64,000 nucleotides of DNA, taken from assembly GCF_026000435.1 (NCBI RefSeq), contig NZ_AP026763.1, forward strand, positions 558,001 to 622,000. Direction: 5' to 3'. Positions 37,080 to 47,138 of this stretch are shown here, in pieces. The DNA comes from Vibrio sp. STUT-A11. Its GTDB lineage: Bacteria > Pseudomonadota > Gammaproteobacteria > Enterobacterales > Vibrionaceae. Under the pieces are notes generated by a model. It worked only from the letters and a program-made list of their open reading frames with translations, did not search any database and was not told the origin of the DNA. The stretch's first letter is position 1; every line of letters begins with the position of its first letter. The position numbers were made by a program, and so were the translations under genes.

Positions 37080-37874
37080 CTAAGCAATGGTATGAGCGTC
37101 GTCTGGGAATACACCGTTTGCAACATCTTCCATGTATTTTGCAACGGCTTTGCGCATATCACCTGTTTCTGCAAGAAAGTTTTTGGAGAATTTAGGCATG
37201 TAGTTGGCAGAAATACCAAACATATCATGCATGACTAGAATTTGACCATCAGTCACATTACCCGCTCCGATACCAATAACAGGAACGTCAAGCAATTGCG
37301 TGATACGCTCTGCCAAAGCTGCAGGAACACACTCTAGAAGGATAATTTGAGCACCAGCCTCTTGTAGTGCCAATGCGTCTTTGACCATGCGATCGGCGTT
37401 TTCCTGGTCTCGGCCCTGTACTTTATAGCCACCAAAGATGTTCACTGACTGAGGTGTCAGACCGAGGTGAGCACACACAGGAACCGCACGCTCAGTGAGC
37501 ATTTTGACGGTATCAACTAGCCAGTCACCGCCTTCGATCTTAACCATGTTAGCGCCAGCACGCATGATTTTTGCTGCATTTTCGCAGGCTTGTTCTGGCG
37601 TTGTGTAGCTCATGAATGGCATGTCAGACATGAGTAAACAGTTTGGGCTACCAGCACGAACGCAACGAGTGTGGTATACGATATCTTCCACAGTGACAGG
37701 CAGTGTATCGTTTTCGCCTTGCAGAACCATACCCAGTGAATCACCCACTAGCAGGACTGGCATCTCCTGGCTTTCAAAAAGTTGGGCAAAACTTGCATCG
37801 TAAGCTGTTGAAGTAGCAAATTTACGACCTTCTTGTTTGCACTTAATCAGGTCGTTAATGGTCATTTTTTTCAT
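37080..37874 (-). CDS. panB: 3-methyl-2-oxobutanoate hydroxymethyltransferase
   Basis: PanB makes ketopantoate from 2-oxoisovalerate and methylene-tetrahydrofolate. The magnesium-binding region [14 protein letters not shown], the VKIEGG motif and [18 protein letters not shown] are all present. The length of 264 is standard. It lies between folK and panC in a minus-strand operon that joins folate and pantothenate synthesis, logically since PanB uses a folate cofactor. Confidence 0.98.
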   Translation of the reverse strand: MKKMTINDLIKCKQEGRKFATSTAYDASFAQLFESQEMPVLLVGDSLGMVLQGENDTLPVTVEDIVYHTRCVRAGSPNCLLMSDMPFMSYTTPEQACENAAKIMRAGANMVKIEGGDWLVDTVKMLTERAVPVCAHLGLTPQSVNIFGGYKVQGRDQENADRMVKDALALQEAGAQIILLECVPAALAERITQLLDVPVIGIGAGNVTDGQILVMHDMFGISANYMPKFSKNFLAETGDMRKAVAKYMEDVANGVFPDDAHTIA

Positions 37875-37898
37875 TGTTTTATCCTTACTAGGAGTTGG

Positions 37899-38384
37899 CT
37901 ATGACTGCCAAATATTGAGGCCGTTTCTATCTACTTGATTCAGTAACGAAGAGACCTCGGTCCCATCAGGGAGTTGTAAACTTGGTGCAATTTCCGCAAG
38001 AGGGTAGAGCACGAACTCGCGTTCTTTCATTCCGTAGTGGGGAATAGTCAGTCTTTCGGAATTAATCACCTCATTGCCGTAAAGTACAATATCGAGATCC
38101 AATGTTCTTGGCCCCCAACGTTCATCTTTACGGACACGCCCTTGCTCTTGCTCGATCGCTTGGGTGCGATCAAGCAGTTGCAAAGGCGTCAAATTGGTCT
38201 CAATGGCCACGACCGCATTAATGTAATCCGGCTGATTTTGTGGCCCCATTGGCGTGCTGCTGTAAAGCTGCGAAGCTTTGACAAATTTTGATTCAGGCAG
38301 TGTTTTTAGCGCTTCGATCGCTTGTTTTGCTTGGCTGACAGGATCAGCCAAGTTGCTGCCTACCGCAATGTACGCTGTGATCAT
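37899..38384 (-). CDS. folK: 6-hydroxymethyl-7,8-dihydropterin pyrophosphokinase
   Basis: FolK transfers pyrophosphate from ATP to the pterin in folate synthesis. The substrate loops STPMGPQNQPDYINAV and the RWGPRTLDLDIVLYG motif with its magnesium aspartates are visible. The length of 161 is typical. Its ATG overlaps the pcnB stop by four bases (ATGA). Confidence 0.97.
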   Translation of the reverse strand: MITAYIAVGSNLADPVSQAKQAIEALKTLPESKFVKASQLYSSTPMGPQNQPDYINAVVAIETNLTPLQLLDRTQAIEQEQGRVRKDERWGPRTLDLDIVLYGNEVINSERLTIPHYGMKEREFVLYPLAEIAPSLQLPDGTEVSSLLNQVDRNGLNIWQS

Positions 38385-39745
38385 GACTTAGGCTTACTCT
38401 TTTTCTTGCGATAGGTTTTACGGCGACGCTGGCCTTTCGGCGCTTGGTCGTCGAGATCGGCAGCCATTGCCTGGCGCATTTCTCGGCCTGCATTTTGAAA
38501 AGTTTCCCACCATTTGGCAAGCTTCTCTGTCTCGCCGCCTTCAATTTCGCCACGCATTTCAAGGAAGTCGAATCCCGCACGGAATTTGTTGAGTTCCATA
38601 AGGCGTGAGGCGCGTTTGCCGTTGCGTCGTGGCAGGCGTAACTGCAGCTGCCAAATCTCGCGAATAGTCGCAGTGTGACGTCGTGGGATTGCAATAGTGC
38701 GAACTTGCTCATCAAGAATGATGTTACTGGCTTCCATGATGGCATCGTAATAACCCAGATGGCGTTGCTCCATCAGTTTCTCGGCGACGGCACACAGTGG
38801 ATACCACAGCATCGCTGCAAACATAAACGCAGGATTGATGCGTTTACCATCTTCGATTCTCATGTCTGTGGAATCGAGGACCAGATCCAGCATCTGCTCA
38901 GTTTGTGAGGAGTAGTCTTCAGTGAAGTGCTCAGCAATGGTCGGGAAAAGCTGTTGGAATAGGTTGTATTCACGCAGCAGGTGGTAGGTTTCTAAACCTT
39001 GACCAGACTGCAACAGCTTTAACGACTCTTCGAAAAGTCGCGCGGATGGGATATCACGCAATAGCGTCGACATCTCTTCGATTGGCGCTGCGGTATCTTC
39101 TTCGATATCAAAATCAAGCTTTACTGCAAAACGAACAGCACGCAGCATGCGTACCGGATCTTCACGGTAGCGAGTTTCTGGATCACCGATCAGGCGAATC
39201 AGACGATCTTCTAAGTCCTCGATACCACGGGCATAATCGTGAATCGAGTAATCAGCGATGTTGTAGTACATCGAGTTGATCGTGAAATCGCGGCGTTCTG
39301 CATCTTCATCGATGGTGCCGTACACGTTGTCGCGTAGCAGCATGCCTTCTTTTGATTGCTGAGAAATACTTTTGTTTTTCTGCTCTTGATGGTGGCCACG
39401 GAAGGTCGCGACTTCAATGATGTCTCGACCAAACATGATGTGAGCTAAGCGGAAACGACGCCCAATCAAGCGGCAGTTTCTGAATAGCTGTTTGATTTGC
39501 TCTGGTGTTGCATTGGTCGCAATATCAAAGTCTTTTGGTCTCTGTCCAAGCAGTAAATCTCGAACCCCGCCACCCACAAGAAAAGCATCGAAACCAGCAC
39601 CATTAAGGCGGTACAGTACCTTCAGTGCATTGTCACTGATCTGCTTACGCGAAATGTTGTGCTCTTCACGAGTTATTACATTGAGAGCGAGCTCTGGGAT
39701 TGTGGCAGGTTCGCTTGGTGTATAGTCGTTTGTATTCATGTGCAT
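38381..39745 (-). CDS. pcnB: Poly(A) polymerase I
   Basis: PcnB adds 3' poly(A) tails that promote RNA decay. The nucleotidyltransferase domain carries FLVGGGVRDLLLGQRPKDFDIATNAT with the catalytic DFD (around residues 55-78) and the RRDFTINS motif. The C-terminus is basic (GQRRRKTYRKKKSKPKS), as in PcnB and unlike CCA-adding enzymes. The length of 454 is normal. ATG 39745 is used; a second ATG two codons downstream is possible. Confidence 0.96.
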   Translation of the reverse strand: MHMNTNDYTPSEPATIPELALNVITREEHNISRKQISDNALKVLYRLNGAGFDAFLVGGGVRDLLLGQRPKDFDIATNATPEQIKQLFRNCRLIGRRFRLAHIMFGRDIIEVATFRGHHQEQKNKSISQQSKEGMLLRDNVYGTIDEDAERRDFTINSMYYNIADYSIHDYARGIEDLEDRLIRLIGDPETRYREDPVRMLRAVRFAVKLDFDIEEDTAAPIEEMSTLLRDIPSARLFEESLKLLQSGQGLETYHLLREYNLFQQLFPTIAEHFTEDYSSQTEQMLDLVLDSTDMRIEDGKRINPAFMFAAMLWYPLCAVAEKLMEQRHLGYYDAIMEASNIILDEQVRTIAIPRRHTATIREIWQLQLRLPRRNGKRASRLMELNKFRAGFDFLEMRGEIEGGETEKLAKWWETFQNAGREMRQAMAADLDDQAPKGQRRRKTYRKKKSKPKS

Positions 39746-39845
39746 CTGGCAATAACTGGGTTTAATCCAATTTTGCTTTGGTTAGTTTTGGTGCCCTCGG
39801 GCAGATTTGCGGCTAATGATAGCACTACACAGCGCCATTTGAGAA

Positions 39846-40709
39846 TCATGCTGTGATTTCGATCTCTGTTGGTAGCTGTTCTAACTGCCAGTTCTCGCAG
39901 CCCCAGCGAAGAATATTCTCAATAGCTGAGGCTCGTATTTCTTCTGGTATATCAAAGCCTAAAAACGTCATCGCTTTTAGTAGTGCAGGCTTCGGATTGT
40001 TAATATCAATAGCCGTCGCGTGATTTTGTTTCGACAGTTTATTGCCGTTGTTATCTATCGCCAAGGGTAAGTGCAAGTAACTGACTTCGGGTTGCCCTAG
40101 AATTTGGTACAAGCTGATTTGGCGCCCAGTCGGTTCAATTAAATCAGCGCCACGAACCACTTCAGTCACCCCTTGGTCGATATCATCCAATACTACCGCA
40201 AGATTATAAGCAAATAATCCATCCCGGCGTTTAATAATGAAATCTTCATTAACCAGCTGCTCAGGAATCTTTATGGTTCCATGTTTCAGGTCGCTGAAAC
40301 TGGCGATAGGCTTGGTCATTTTTAGGCGTATTGCGCCTTCTTTCAAGTTTTTATCTCGGCAAGTGCCCGGATAAAACCCACCATGCTGCTTAATTTGCTT
40401 GCGTGTACACTGGCAATAATACGCGTCACCATTTTCTAGCCAAGTATCTATTTGAGCCTGGTAGAGATGATGACGCTGACTCTGGTAAACCACTTCGCCA
40501 TCCCAATGTAATTGGTAAGCTTGCAGTGCTTGCAGAATGGCTTGTGTTGCGCCGGGCATTTCCCTTGGAGGATCGAGGTCTTCTATGCGAACTAACCATG
40601 CTCCATGGTTGGCTTTTGCCTGAAAATAACTACCAAGGGCGGCGACCAGTGAGCCAAAATGCAGTGGCCCTGAAGGAGATGGGGCGAATCGGCCAACATA
40701 GCTTGTCAT
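39846..40709 (-). CDS. gluQ: Glutamyl-Q tRNA(Asp) synthetase
   Basis: GluQ (GluQRS, YadB) attaches glutamate to queuosine in tRNA-Asp. It is a truncated glutamyl-tRNA synthetase without an anticodon-binding domain. The HIGH-equivalent is [16 protein letters not shown] near the start, zinc-type cysteines lie in [10 protein letters not shown] and PGTCRD, and the KMSKS-equivalent is NKLSKQNHA. The ATG at 40709 (MTSYVGRF) gives 287 residues; the frame's longer start lacks family sequence. It follows dksA, the conserved order. Confidence 0.96.
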   Translation of the reverse strand: MTSYVGRFAPSPSGPLHFGSLVAALGSYFQAKANHGAWLVRIEDLDPPREMPGATQAILQALQAYQLHWDGEVVYQSQRHHLYQAQIDTWLENGDAYYCQCTRKQIKQHGGFYPGTCRDKNLKEGAIRLKMTKPIASFSDLKHGTIKIPEQLVNEDFIIKRRDGLFAYNLAVVLDDIDQGVTEVVRGADLIEPTGRQISLYQILGQPEVSYLHLPLAIDNNGNKLSKQNHATAIDINNPKPALLKAMTFLGFDIPEEIRASAIENILRWGCENWQLEQLPTEIEITA

Positions 40710-40735
40710 GGGTGTGAATCTCGAACAGATAAGCC

Positions 40736-40763
40736 AAAACAAAAAGGGAGCCAGAGCTCCCTT
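40736..40763 (-). terminator. Terminator after dksA
   Basis: On the minus strand AAGGGAGC and GCTCCCTT pair around TCTG and are followed by TTTGTTTT. It lies between dksA and gluQ, so gluQ expression may depend on partial read-through. Confidence 0.75.
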
Positions 40764-40785
40764 CCATCATCAAAATGCGTGGTGA

Positions 40786-41232
40786 TTAGCCTTGCATCTG
40801 CCTTTCTTTGATTTCTGCAAGTGTTTTACAGTCGATACAAAGATCGGCAGTTGGGCGTGCTTCAAGACGGCGAATGCCGATCTCTACGCCACAAGACTCA
40901 CAAAAGCCGAAGTCATCTTCTTCGATTTTGTCTAACGTCTTTTCAATCTTCTTGATCAAACGGCGCTCACGGTCACGATTACGCAGTTCTAGGCTGAACT
41001 CTTCCTCTTGAGAGGCGCGGTCCACTGGATCAGGGAAGTTTGCTGCTTCGTCCTGCATATGGTGAACAGTACGGTCCACTTCAGATCTTAGTTGATCACG
41101 CCAAGCCGTTAGGATTTTCGTAAAGTGTTCAACCTGCTCTGGTGACATGTATTCTTCACCAGGTTTTTCCTGATATGGCTCCACGCCTGCAATGGCTAGG
41201 ATGCCAATCGTTTTTTTCTTTGATTCTGGCAT
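40786..41232 (-). CDS. dksA: RNA polymerase-binding transcription factor DksA
   Basis: DksA binds the RNA polymerase secondary channel and works with ppGpp to down-regulate stable RNA promoters. The coiled-coil tip with the essential acidic pair is in [20 protein letters not shown], and the four-cysteine zinc finger is CESCGVEIG with CIDCK. The length of 148 is typical. Confidence 0.98.
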   Translation of the reverse strand: MPESKKKTIGILAIAGVEPYQEKPGEEYMSPEQVEHFTKILTAWRDQLRSEVDRTVHHMQDEAANFPDPVDRASQEEEFSLELRNRDRERRLIKKIEKTLDKIEEDDFGFCESCGVEIGIRRLEARPTADLCIDCKTLAEIKERQMQG

Positions 41233-41356
41233 ACAGCATCTCCTACTTACACCTAGTCAACTGCTTCGCAGTCTATTTAAGGCGGGTATCTATAGCAAAA
41301 AGAGGCGGTGCAGGCAAATACTGATTTGCAATCTTATCGTCAATGTGAAGATAACA

Positions 41357-42085
41357 TCATTTTTTCTCTAAATTGATGAAATCTACAGCGGAAATTAGCG
41401 ATATGTCAGTACAGCTTAGTTCAGCTTTATAGCAGAGAACTTCGACTCCAGCGTCTTGTGCTTGTTTGAGTAATTGTGAATATTTTGCGTCTATATGGTG
41501 TGCCGCAGATACTTTTTCAATACCCGAATGTAAAACAGTAAATAAAAGTATGGCTCTACTTCCATTTTGTGCCATTTCTGTGAGCTCTCTCAGGTGTTTT
41601 TGTCCTCGGGTGGTGACAGCATCGGGGAAGTATCCTTGCCCATCTGAGTGAGTTTCATCAAGAAGAGTGACGCTTTTTACCTCTATATAGCACTTTGGTT
41701 TATCGCTGGCGCTGAGCAAGATATCAATTCGGCTATTTTCATTACCATATTTCACTTCGGTTTGAAGCGTGTCGTAACCGCAAAGCTCTGAAATAACGTT
41801 GTTTTCAATTGCCTCAACCGCGAGTTGGTTGGCACGTGCGGTATTAATACAAATACGGTGGCCGAGATTGGTTTCACTGAGCTCCCAGCTATTAGGGTAT
41901 TTACGCTTGGGGTTATCGGATGTTGAGTACCAAACTTTGTTACCAGGTGTGGCACAGCCAGTCATCGCGCCTGTGTTGGCACAATGAATGGTGCGAATTT
42001 CACCGTTATCAAGCTCAATATCGGCAAGAAAGCGTTTATAGCGTTTGAGTAGAGTCGCTGACTCTAAAGCGGGTTCGAAATGCAT
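41357..42085 (-). CDS. sfsA: Sugar fermentation stimulation protein SfsA
   Basis: SfsA is a conserved protein with a nuclease-like fold and DNA-binding ability; its physiological role is not settled. Typical motifs are [23 protein letters not shown] and [12 protein letters not shown]. The EVKS resembles a PD-(D/E)XK-type active-site element. The length of 242 is normal. It is divergent from hrpB. Confidence 0.95.
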   Translation of the reverse strand: MHFEPALESATLLKRYKRFLADIELDNGEIRTIHCANTGAMTGCATPGNKVWYSTSDNPKRKYPNSWELSETNLGHRICINTARANQLAVEAIENNVISELCGYDTLQTEVKYGNENSRIDILLSASDKPKCYIEVKSVTLLDETHSDGQGYFPDAVTTRGQKHLRELTEMAQNGSRAILLFTVLHSGIEKVSAAHHIDAKYSQLLKQAQDAGVEVLCYKAELSCTDISLISAVDFINLEKK

Positions 42086-42152
42086 TTGCTTATTTAGACG
42101 GGCGCGTTTTTATGTACAATGATTACCATCATTACATCACAAGGTATTTCCT

Positions 42153-44636
42153 TTGTCACAACTGCCGATTGAATCCGTGATGCCTCAGCTACTTGCGGCG
42201 GTCGAAAATCAACATCAGGTCATCCTAAAAGCCGCTCCGGGCGCGGGTAAGTCGACTTACTTTCCTCTCCAACTACTTAAGCACCAATTGGTCACTGGCA
42301 AAATTATTATGCTGGAGCCAAGACGATTGGCTGCCAGAAATATCGCTCGGTATTTGTCTGAACAACTAGGGGAGCGAGTTGGACAGAGAGTTGGTTATCG
42401 TGTTCGCGGCGAGACAAAGGTAAGCGCTGCAACGCAACTGGAGATTGTGACAGAAGGGATCATGACGCGCATGATCCAAAACGACCCTGAACTGGATGGC
42501 GTCGATCTACTAATCTTTGATGAATTTCATGAACGTAGTATTCATGCCGATACCGCATTAGCATTCAGTTTAGAAGTTCAGGAAGCGCTGCGTGATGATC
42601 TCAAGCTGGTGGTGATGTCGGCAACGCTCGATCAAGATGCTTTGCAAGCGTTGCTACCCGAAGCGAGTTTTATTCAATCAAAAGGGCGCAGTTTTGCTGT
42701 TGAAACGCGCTATGCTCCTTTGGCCGTTAATGATCATCTTCCTGTTGTCATGGCCAAAACGATTGAGAGCTTGATCAATAAAGAATCCGGCTCTTTACTG
42801 GCTTTTCTTCCCGGTGTGGCGGCGATTAAGCAGGTTGAAGAACGCTTATCGCATTTGCCAACGGAGGTCGAAGTGTGCCCACTATACGGCCAGCTTAGTT
42901 TTGCTGAGCAGCAAAAAGCGATCTCTCCGGCGGCAAAGGGTAAACGTAAAGTCGTACTGGCAACCAACATCGCCGAAACCTCCCTGACGATTGAAGGCAT
43001 TCGCCTTGTTGTGGATTCTGGTTTAGAGCGTATTGCGCGTTTTGATCTAAAAAATGGCCTCACCCGTCTTGAGCAGGTACGTATTGTCCAGTCTTCTGCA
43101 ATTCAGCGTATGGGGCGAGCAGGCCGAATAGAAGAGGGGATTTGTGTCCGTCTCTATTCTGAAAGTCAGTTCAAACAGCAACCAACGGTGCCACAACCGG
43201 AAATTCTGCATTCTGATCTGGCGAGTTTGGTTATGGAGTTAGCGTTCTGGGGCGCGAGCGATATTCAGGACCTAAAATGGCTCAATATTCCCTCTCAAGC
43301 TGCATTGAATCAGGCCAAGCAACTGTTAGTTTCACTTGGGCTTTTAACTGAGCAAGGTCAATTGACGGCTGACGGCAGGCAGGCGCATGAGCTCGGTGTT
43401 GAGCCTCGCGCTGCGGCTATGTTGATTAAATCTGCGCAGCACAGTGAGAAGATGTTAAATACTGCGCTTGCAGCGGTCGCCCTTATAGAAGAGCCAGAAA
43501 GAAACGTCACCAATATTGCTCATAGCTTGCATCGCTGGGTAAAAGGAACACATCCGAAAAGGTCGCTGTTGCTTAAACGCGCGCAATCTTTGTCTAACAA
43601 GCTGGATGGTGCCTTTTCCGTTACTGATGTCGATGAGAGTGCGCTGTCACTGGTGTTGAGCCTGGCGTTCCCGGATCGTATTGCTCAGCAACGCATCTCT
43701 CACCAACGAAATAAGCAATATGGTCGATTCACGTTATCGAATGGTCATGGTGCGGAATGTCGCCCCGACGATACGTTAGGTGCCAGTGAATATTTAGTCA
43801 CGATTGATCTTATGCGTTCACATTCCAATTCGAGTCAAATTCATTTGGCGTGTGAATTGGACGTCAACTTACTGCAAACCACGTTTAAGTCGCTATTTTC
43901 ATCTAAAGAACTGGTGGATTGGGATGAAAAAAGAGGGCGTTTAATCGCGCAGCGGCAACAAAAACTCGGTCAGTTGGTGATAGGGTGTGAGTCGTTACCG
44001 AGTCCGGGCAAAGAAAAAATGACACAAGCTTTACTCACTTATGTCCGCCGTCAGGGGGTGAGCAGTTTAAACTGGACGCCAGCAGCAGAAAGCTTGCTTG
44101 AGCGCATTCGCTGTGCAATAGAGTGGCTTCCAGAGCAACCTTGGCCAAGTTTTGATGAAGCGAGTTTACTTGAATCGTTAGAAGAGTGGCTAGAACCGTA
44201 CATGGCGTCCGTCTCGTCGGTAAAAGAGCTGAGTAAGGTCAATCTGACTGAAGCCTTAAATGCGCGTTTAGGCTGGCCGTTAAATCAAAATCTAGATGAG
44301 TGGCTACCAGAACACTACCAGCTACCGACCGGAACAAAAAAACGCATTCGATATCAATACGGTCATGAGCCTGTGTTATCAGTCAGAATGCAGGAAGTCT
44401 TTGGCGAAAGCACATCGCCAACCGTTGCTTTAGGGCGTAAACCTTTAGTGCTGGAGTTACTTTCTCCAGCGAAGCGTCCACTGCAAGTGACCACCGACCT
44501 CGCGGCCTTCTGGAAAGGCAGTTATAAAGACGTGCAAAAAGAGATGAAAGGGCGCTACCCAAAACACGTTTGGCCAGACGATCCTGCAAACCATGTAGCG
44601 ACAACGAAAACCAAAAGACAATTGAATAATGACTAA
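42153..44636 (+). CDS. hrpB: ATP-dependent helicase HrpB
   Basis: HrpB is a DExH-box helicase of the DEAH/RHA group. Walker A APGAGKST lies at residues 28-35 and the DEFHER box II is near 127; motif III SAT and motif VI QRMGRAGR are also present. The C-terminal HrpB-specific domain completes 827 residues. The start is TTG at 42153 with AAGG upstream; it aligns with the family N-terminus, whereas the next ATG (42180) would remove the first nine conserved residues. Its function is poorly known. It overlaps mrcB by eight bases. Confidence 0.95.
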   Translation: MSQLPIESVMPQLLAAVENQHQVILKAAPGAGKSTYFPLQLLKHQLVTGKIIMLEPRRLAARNIARYLSEQLGERVGQRVGYRVRGETKVSAATQLEIVTEGIMTRMIQNDPELDGVDLLIFDEFHERSIHADTALAFSLEVQEALRDDLKLVVMSATLDQDALQALLPEASFIQSKGRSFAVETRYAPLAVNDHLPVVMAKTIESLINKESGSLLAFLPGVAAIKQVEERLSHLPTEVEVCPLYGQLSFAEQQKAISPAAKGKRKVVLATNIAETSLTIEGIRLVVDSGLERIARFDLKNGLTRLEQVRIVQSSAIQRMGRAGRIEEGICVRLYSESQFKQQPTVPQPEILHSDLASLVMELAFWGASDIQDLKWLNIPSQAALNQAKQLLVSLGLLTEQGQLTADGRQAHELGVEPRAAAMLIKSAQHSEKMLNTALAAVALIEEPERNVTNIAHSLHRWVKGTHPKRSLLLKRAQSLSNKLDGAFSVTDVDESALSLVLSLAFPDRIAQQRISHQRNKQYGRFTLSNGHGAECRPDDTLGASEYLVTIDLMRSHSNSSQIHLACELDVNLLQTTFKSLFSSKELVDWDEKRGRLIAQRQQKLGQLVIGCESLPSPGKEKMTQALLTYVRRQGVSSLNWTPAAESLLERIRCAIEWLPEQPWPSFDEASLLESLEEWLEPYMASVSSVKELSKVNLTEALNARLGWPLNQNLDEWLPEHYQLPTGTKKRIRYQYGHEPVLSVRMQEVFGESTSPTVALGRKPLVLELLSPAKRPLQVTTDLAAFWKGSYKDVQKEMKGRYPKHVWPDDPANHVATTKTKRQLNND

Positions 44637-47001
44637 CAGTAAAAAGCCAAGCACAAAAAAAGCGCCTGCGAAGAAAAAAACAGCAGCGAAAAGTACGGCA
44701 ACACGTACTAAACGTACTTCGGGTAAAAAGCCGGACAATGGTAAACGTTCGTGGTTGAAAACGTTGTGGTCGTTTGGCTGGAAATCGAGTATTGCGCTGG
44801 CTGCGGTATTGTTGTTTATCGGGATCTATTTAGATAGCGTGGTAAAAGAGCGTTTTGATGGCCAGCTATTTGAACTGCCAACCGTTGTTTACGCACGAAT
44901 CCTGAATTTGAGTCCGGGTGAAAATATCTCTATCAAAGAGCTGCGTAATGAACTAGATGTACTCAGCTATCGAAAGGTGAGCACGCCGCGTTATCCGGGG
45001 GAATATTCTTCGTCTTCTACTCGCATTGAATTAATTCGTCGTCCATTTGAATTCGCCGATGGCCCTGAACCAGATCGCCACGTGATGCTGCATTTCTCTG
45101 ACGGTGGTTTACAGCGCATTCAGTCTTTGGAATCCAGAGGGGATCTTGGCTATTTGCGCCTTGAACCTAAGATGCTGGGTATGCTGGAGAAAGATCAGGA
45201 TGAGCAACGACTGTTTTTACGCCGAGACCAGTTCCCGGAAATTTTAGTGGATGCGCTACTGGCTACTGAAGATCGAAACTTCTATCAACATGACGGGGTT
45301 TCTCCGCTGGCCATTGGGCGCGCGCTTGTGGCTAATATTAAGGCTGGCCGCACGGTCCAGGGCGGCAGTACACTGACTCAGCAGTTGGCGAAAAACCTGT
45401 TTTTAACCCGAGACAAAACATTGTGGCGAAAGCTACGTGAAGCCTATATTGCGTTGATTCTGGATTATCGCTACAGCAAAGATCGTATTCTGGAAGCGTA
45501 TTTAAACGAAGTGTATTTAGGGCAAAGTGGTGGTGAAGCGATCCATGGCTTTGGTTTAGCTTCTCGTTACTACTTTGGCCAGCCGATCAGTGAGCTACGC
45601 GTCGATCAACTTGCCATGTTAGTCGGCATGGTCAAAGGGCCGTCTTATTACAACCCTATTCGCTATCCAGAGCGAACCAAAGATCGCCGTGACTTGGTGC
45701 TACGTCTGTTAATGCAACAAAATCTACTGACGGCACAAGAATATGATCAAGCAGCCAGTCGTACACTTGATACGCAAAGTAATCCGCGCATTGCCAGTCG
45801 TCAGCCTGCCTACTTCCAGCAATTGAATATTGAGCTGAAAGAAAAAGTCGGTGAACGTTTTAAGGCGGAAACGGGGCTGAGAGTCTTCACCTCACTGGAT
45901 CCGGTTTCACAAAGCAAAATGGAAAAAGCTATCGCGAAAAAGATCCCTGAGTTGGCGAAGCGAGGCGGTAAAGATCTCGAAGCGGCGGCGGTTGCGGTAG
46001 ACCGTCACAGTGGCGAAATCCGTGCGATGGTTGGTGGGAAACGAACAGGTTATGATGGATTTAACCGAGCGCTTAATGCGAGCCGTCCTATCGGTTCTTT
46101 GGTGAAGCCCGCTATTTACCTGACGGCACTTGAGCAACCGGAAAAGTACAATCTGGGTACAACGCTGCATGACACGCCGTTAAGCCTGAAAGGAAGTGAA
46201 GGTACGGTTTGGACACCACGTAACTACGATCGTAAATATCGTGGCGATGTTCCACTTTATCTTGCGTTAGCGAAGTCGCTTAATGTACCAACCGTGCGTT
46301 TGGGTATGGAGCTAGGCATTCCTGAGGTGACGGATACGTTAGAGCGTTTGGGCGTGAGCAAAAATGAAATCCGCCCAGTGCCTTCAATGTTCCTTGGGGC
46401 GTTTTCATTGACGCCGCTTGAGGTAGCTCAGATGTACCAGACTCTGACAAACTCAGGCAAACGAGCCAGATTAACAGCACTTCGCTCAGTCATTGATATG
46501 GAAGGAAATGTTCTGTACCAATCACTGCCTCGCTCTTCTCGTGAGGTTGATGAACAAGCGGCTTGGCTCACCACTTACGCGATGAAGCAAGGTGTTGCTC
46601 AAGGAACGGGGCGCTATTTGCAGAATCAATTCTCTTGGGCTGCATTGGCTGGCAAAACAGGGACCAGTAATGATACCCGCGACAGTTGGTTTGTGGGCGT
46701 AGACGGTCGAGAAGTGACCACTATCTGGCTTGGGCGTGACGACAATAAACCAATCAACCTAACTGGAGCGAGTGGCGCTTTACGCGTGTATGCCGAATAT
46801 TTGTCTCAGCGCATTCCTGAACGTTTAGCATTACCCTGGCCTCGAGAAGTGACAACGCTGGGGTTCAAACAAACAGCCGAAGGTGGGTTGGAAATGAATT
46901 GCCGTAGCGAATATAAACTGCCAGTTTGGGATAAAACCGGTCAGGTAAAGCAGCAGTGTGAGAAAAAGTCTAACTGGCTTAATGATTTATTTAACTGGTA
47001 G
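44629..47001 (+). CDS. mrcB: Penicillin-binding protein 1B
   Basis: PBP1b polymerises and cross-links peptidoglycan. A basic cytoplasmic tail (residues 1-45, lysine-rich) precedes one membrane helix (about 50-70). The UB2H domain and then the GT51 glycosyltransferase follow, with ATEDRNFYQHDGV and QGGSTLTQQLAKNLFLT. The transpeptidase has SXXK in SRPIGSLVKP, SLN in AKSLNVPT and KTG in AGKTGTSNDT. The length of 790 is typical. It overlaps hrpB, suggesting translational coupling. Confidence 0.97.
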   Translation: MTNSKKPSTKKAPAKKKTAAKSTATRTKRTSGKKPDNGKRSWLKTLWSFGWKSSIALAAVLLFIGIYLDSVVKERFDGQLFELPTVVYARILNLSPGENISIKELRNELDVLSYRKVSTPRYPGEYSSSSTRIELIRRPFEFADGPEPDRHVMLHFSDGGLQRIQSLESRGDLGYLRLEPKMLGMLEKDQDEQRLFLRRDQFPEILVDALLATEDRNFYQHDGVSPLAIGRALVANIKAGRTVQGGSTLTQQLAKNLFLTRDKTLWRKLREAYIALILDYRYSKDRILEAYLNEVYLGQSGGEAIHGFGLASRYYFGQPISELRVDQLAMLVGMVKGPSYYNPIRYPERTKDRRDLVLRLLMQQNLLTAQEYDQAASRTLDTQSNPRIASRQPAYFQQLNIELKEKVGERFKAETGLRVFTSLDPVSQSKMEKAIAKKIPELAKRGGKDLEAAAVAVDRHSGEIRAMVGGKRTGYDGFNRALNASRPIGSLVKPAIYLTALEQPEKYNLGTTLHDTPLSLKGSEGTVWTPRNYDRKYRGDVPLYLALAKSLNVPTVRLGMELGIPEVTDTLERLGVSKNEIRPVPSMFLGAFSLTPLEVAQMYQTLTNSGKRARLTALRSVIDMEGNVLYQSLPRSSREVDEQAAWLTTYAMKQGVAQGTGRYLQNQFSWAALAGKTGTSNDTRDSWFVGVDGREVTTIWLGRDDNKPINLTGASGALRVYAEYLSQRIPERLALPWPREVTTLGFKQTAEGGLEMNCRSEYKLPVWDKTGQVKQQCEKKSNWLNDLFNW

Positions 47002-47138
47002 TATCGCTAAACTGTAAGTATAAACTTGTTTCACTGGCCAATTCTTAGTACATATTAGGGCGAAAAAGCTGGGAAGCTAGGTTCACTACCATTGCCAGCA
47101 TGCTTTCTGTAGCCAGAATTTCGATAAAGGAAAAGTGC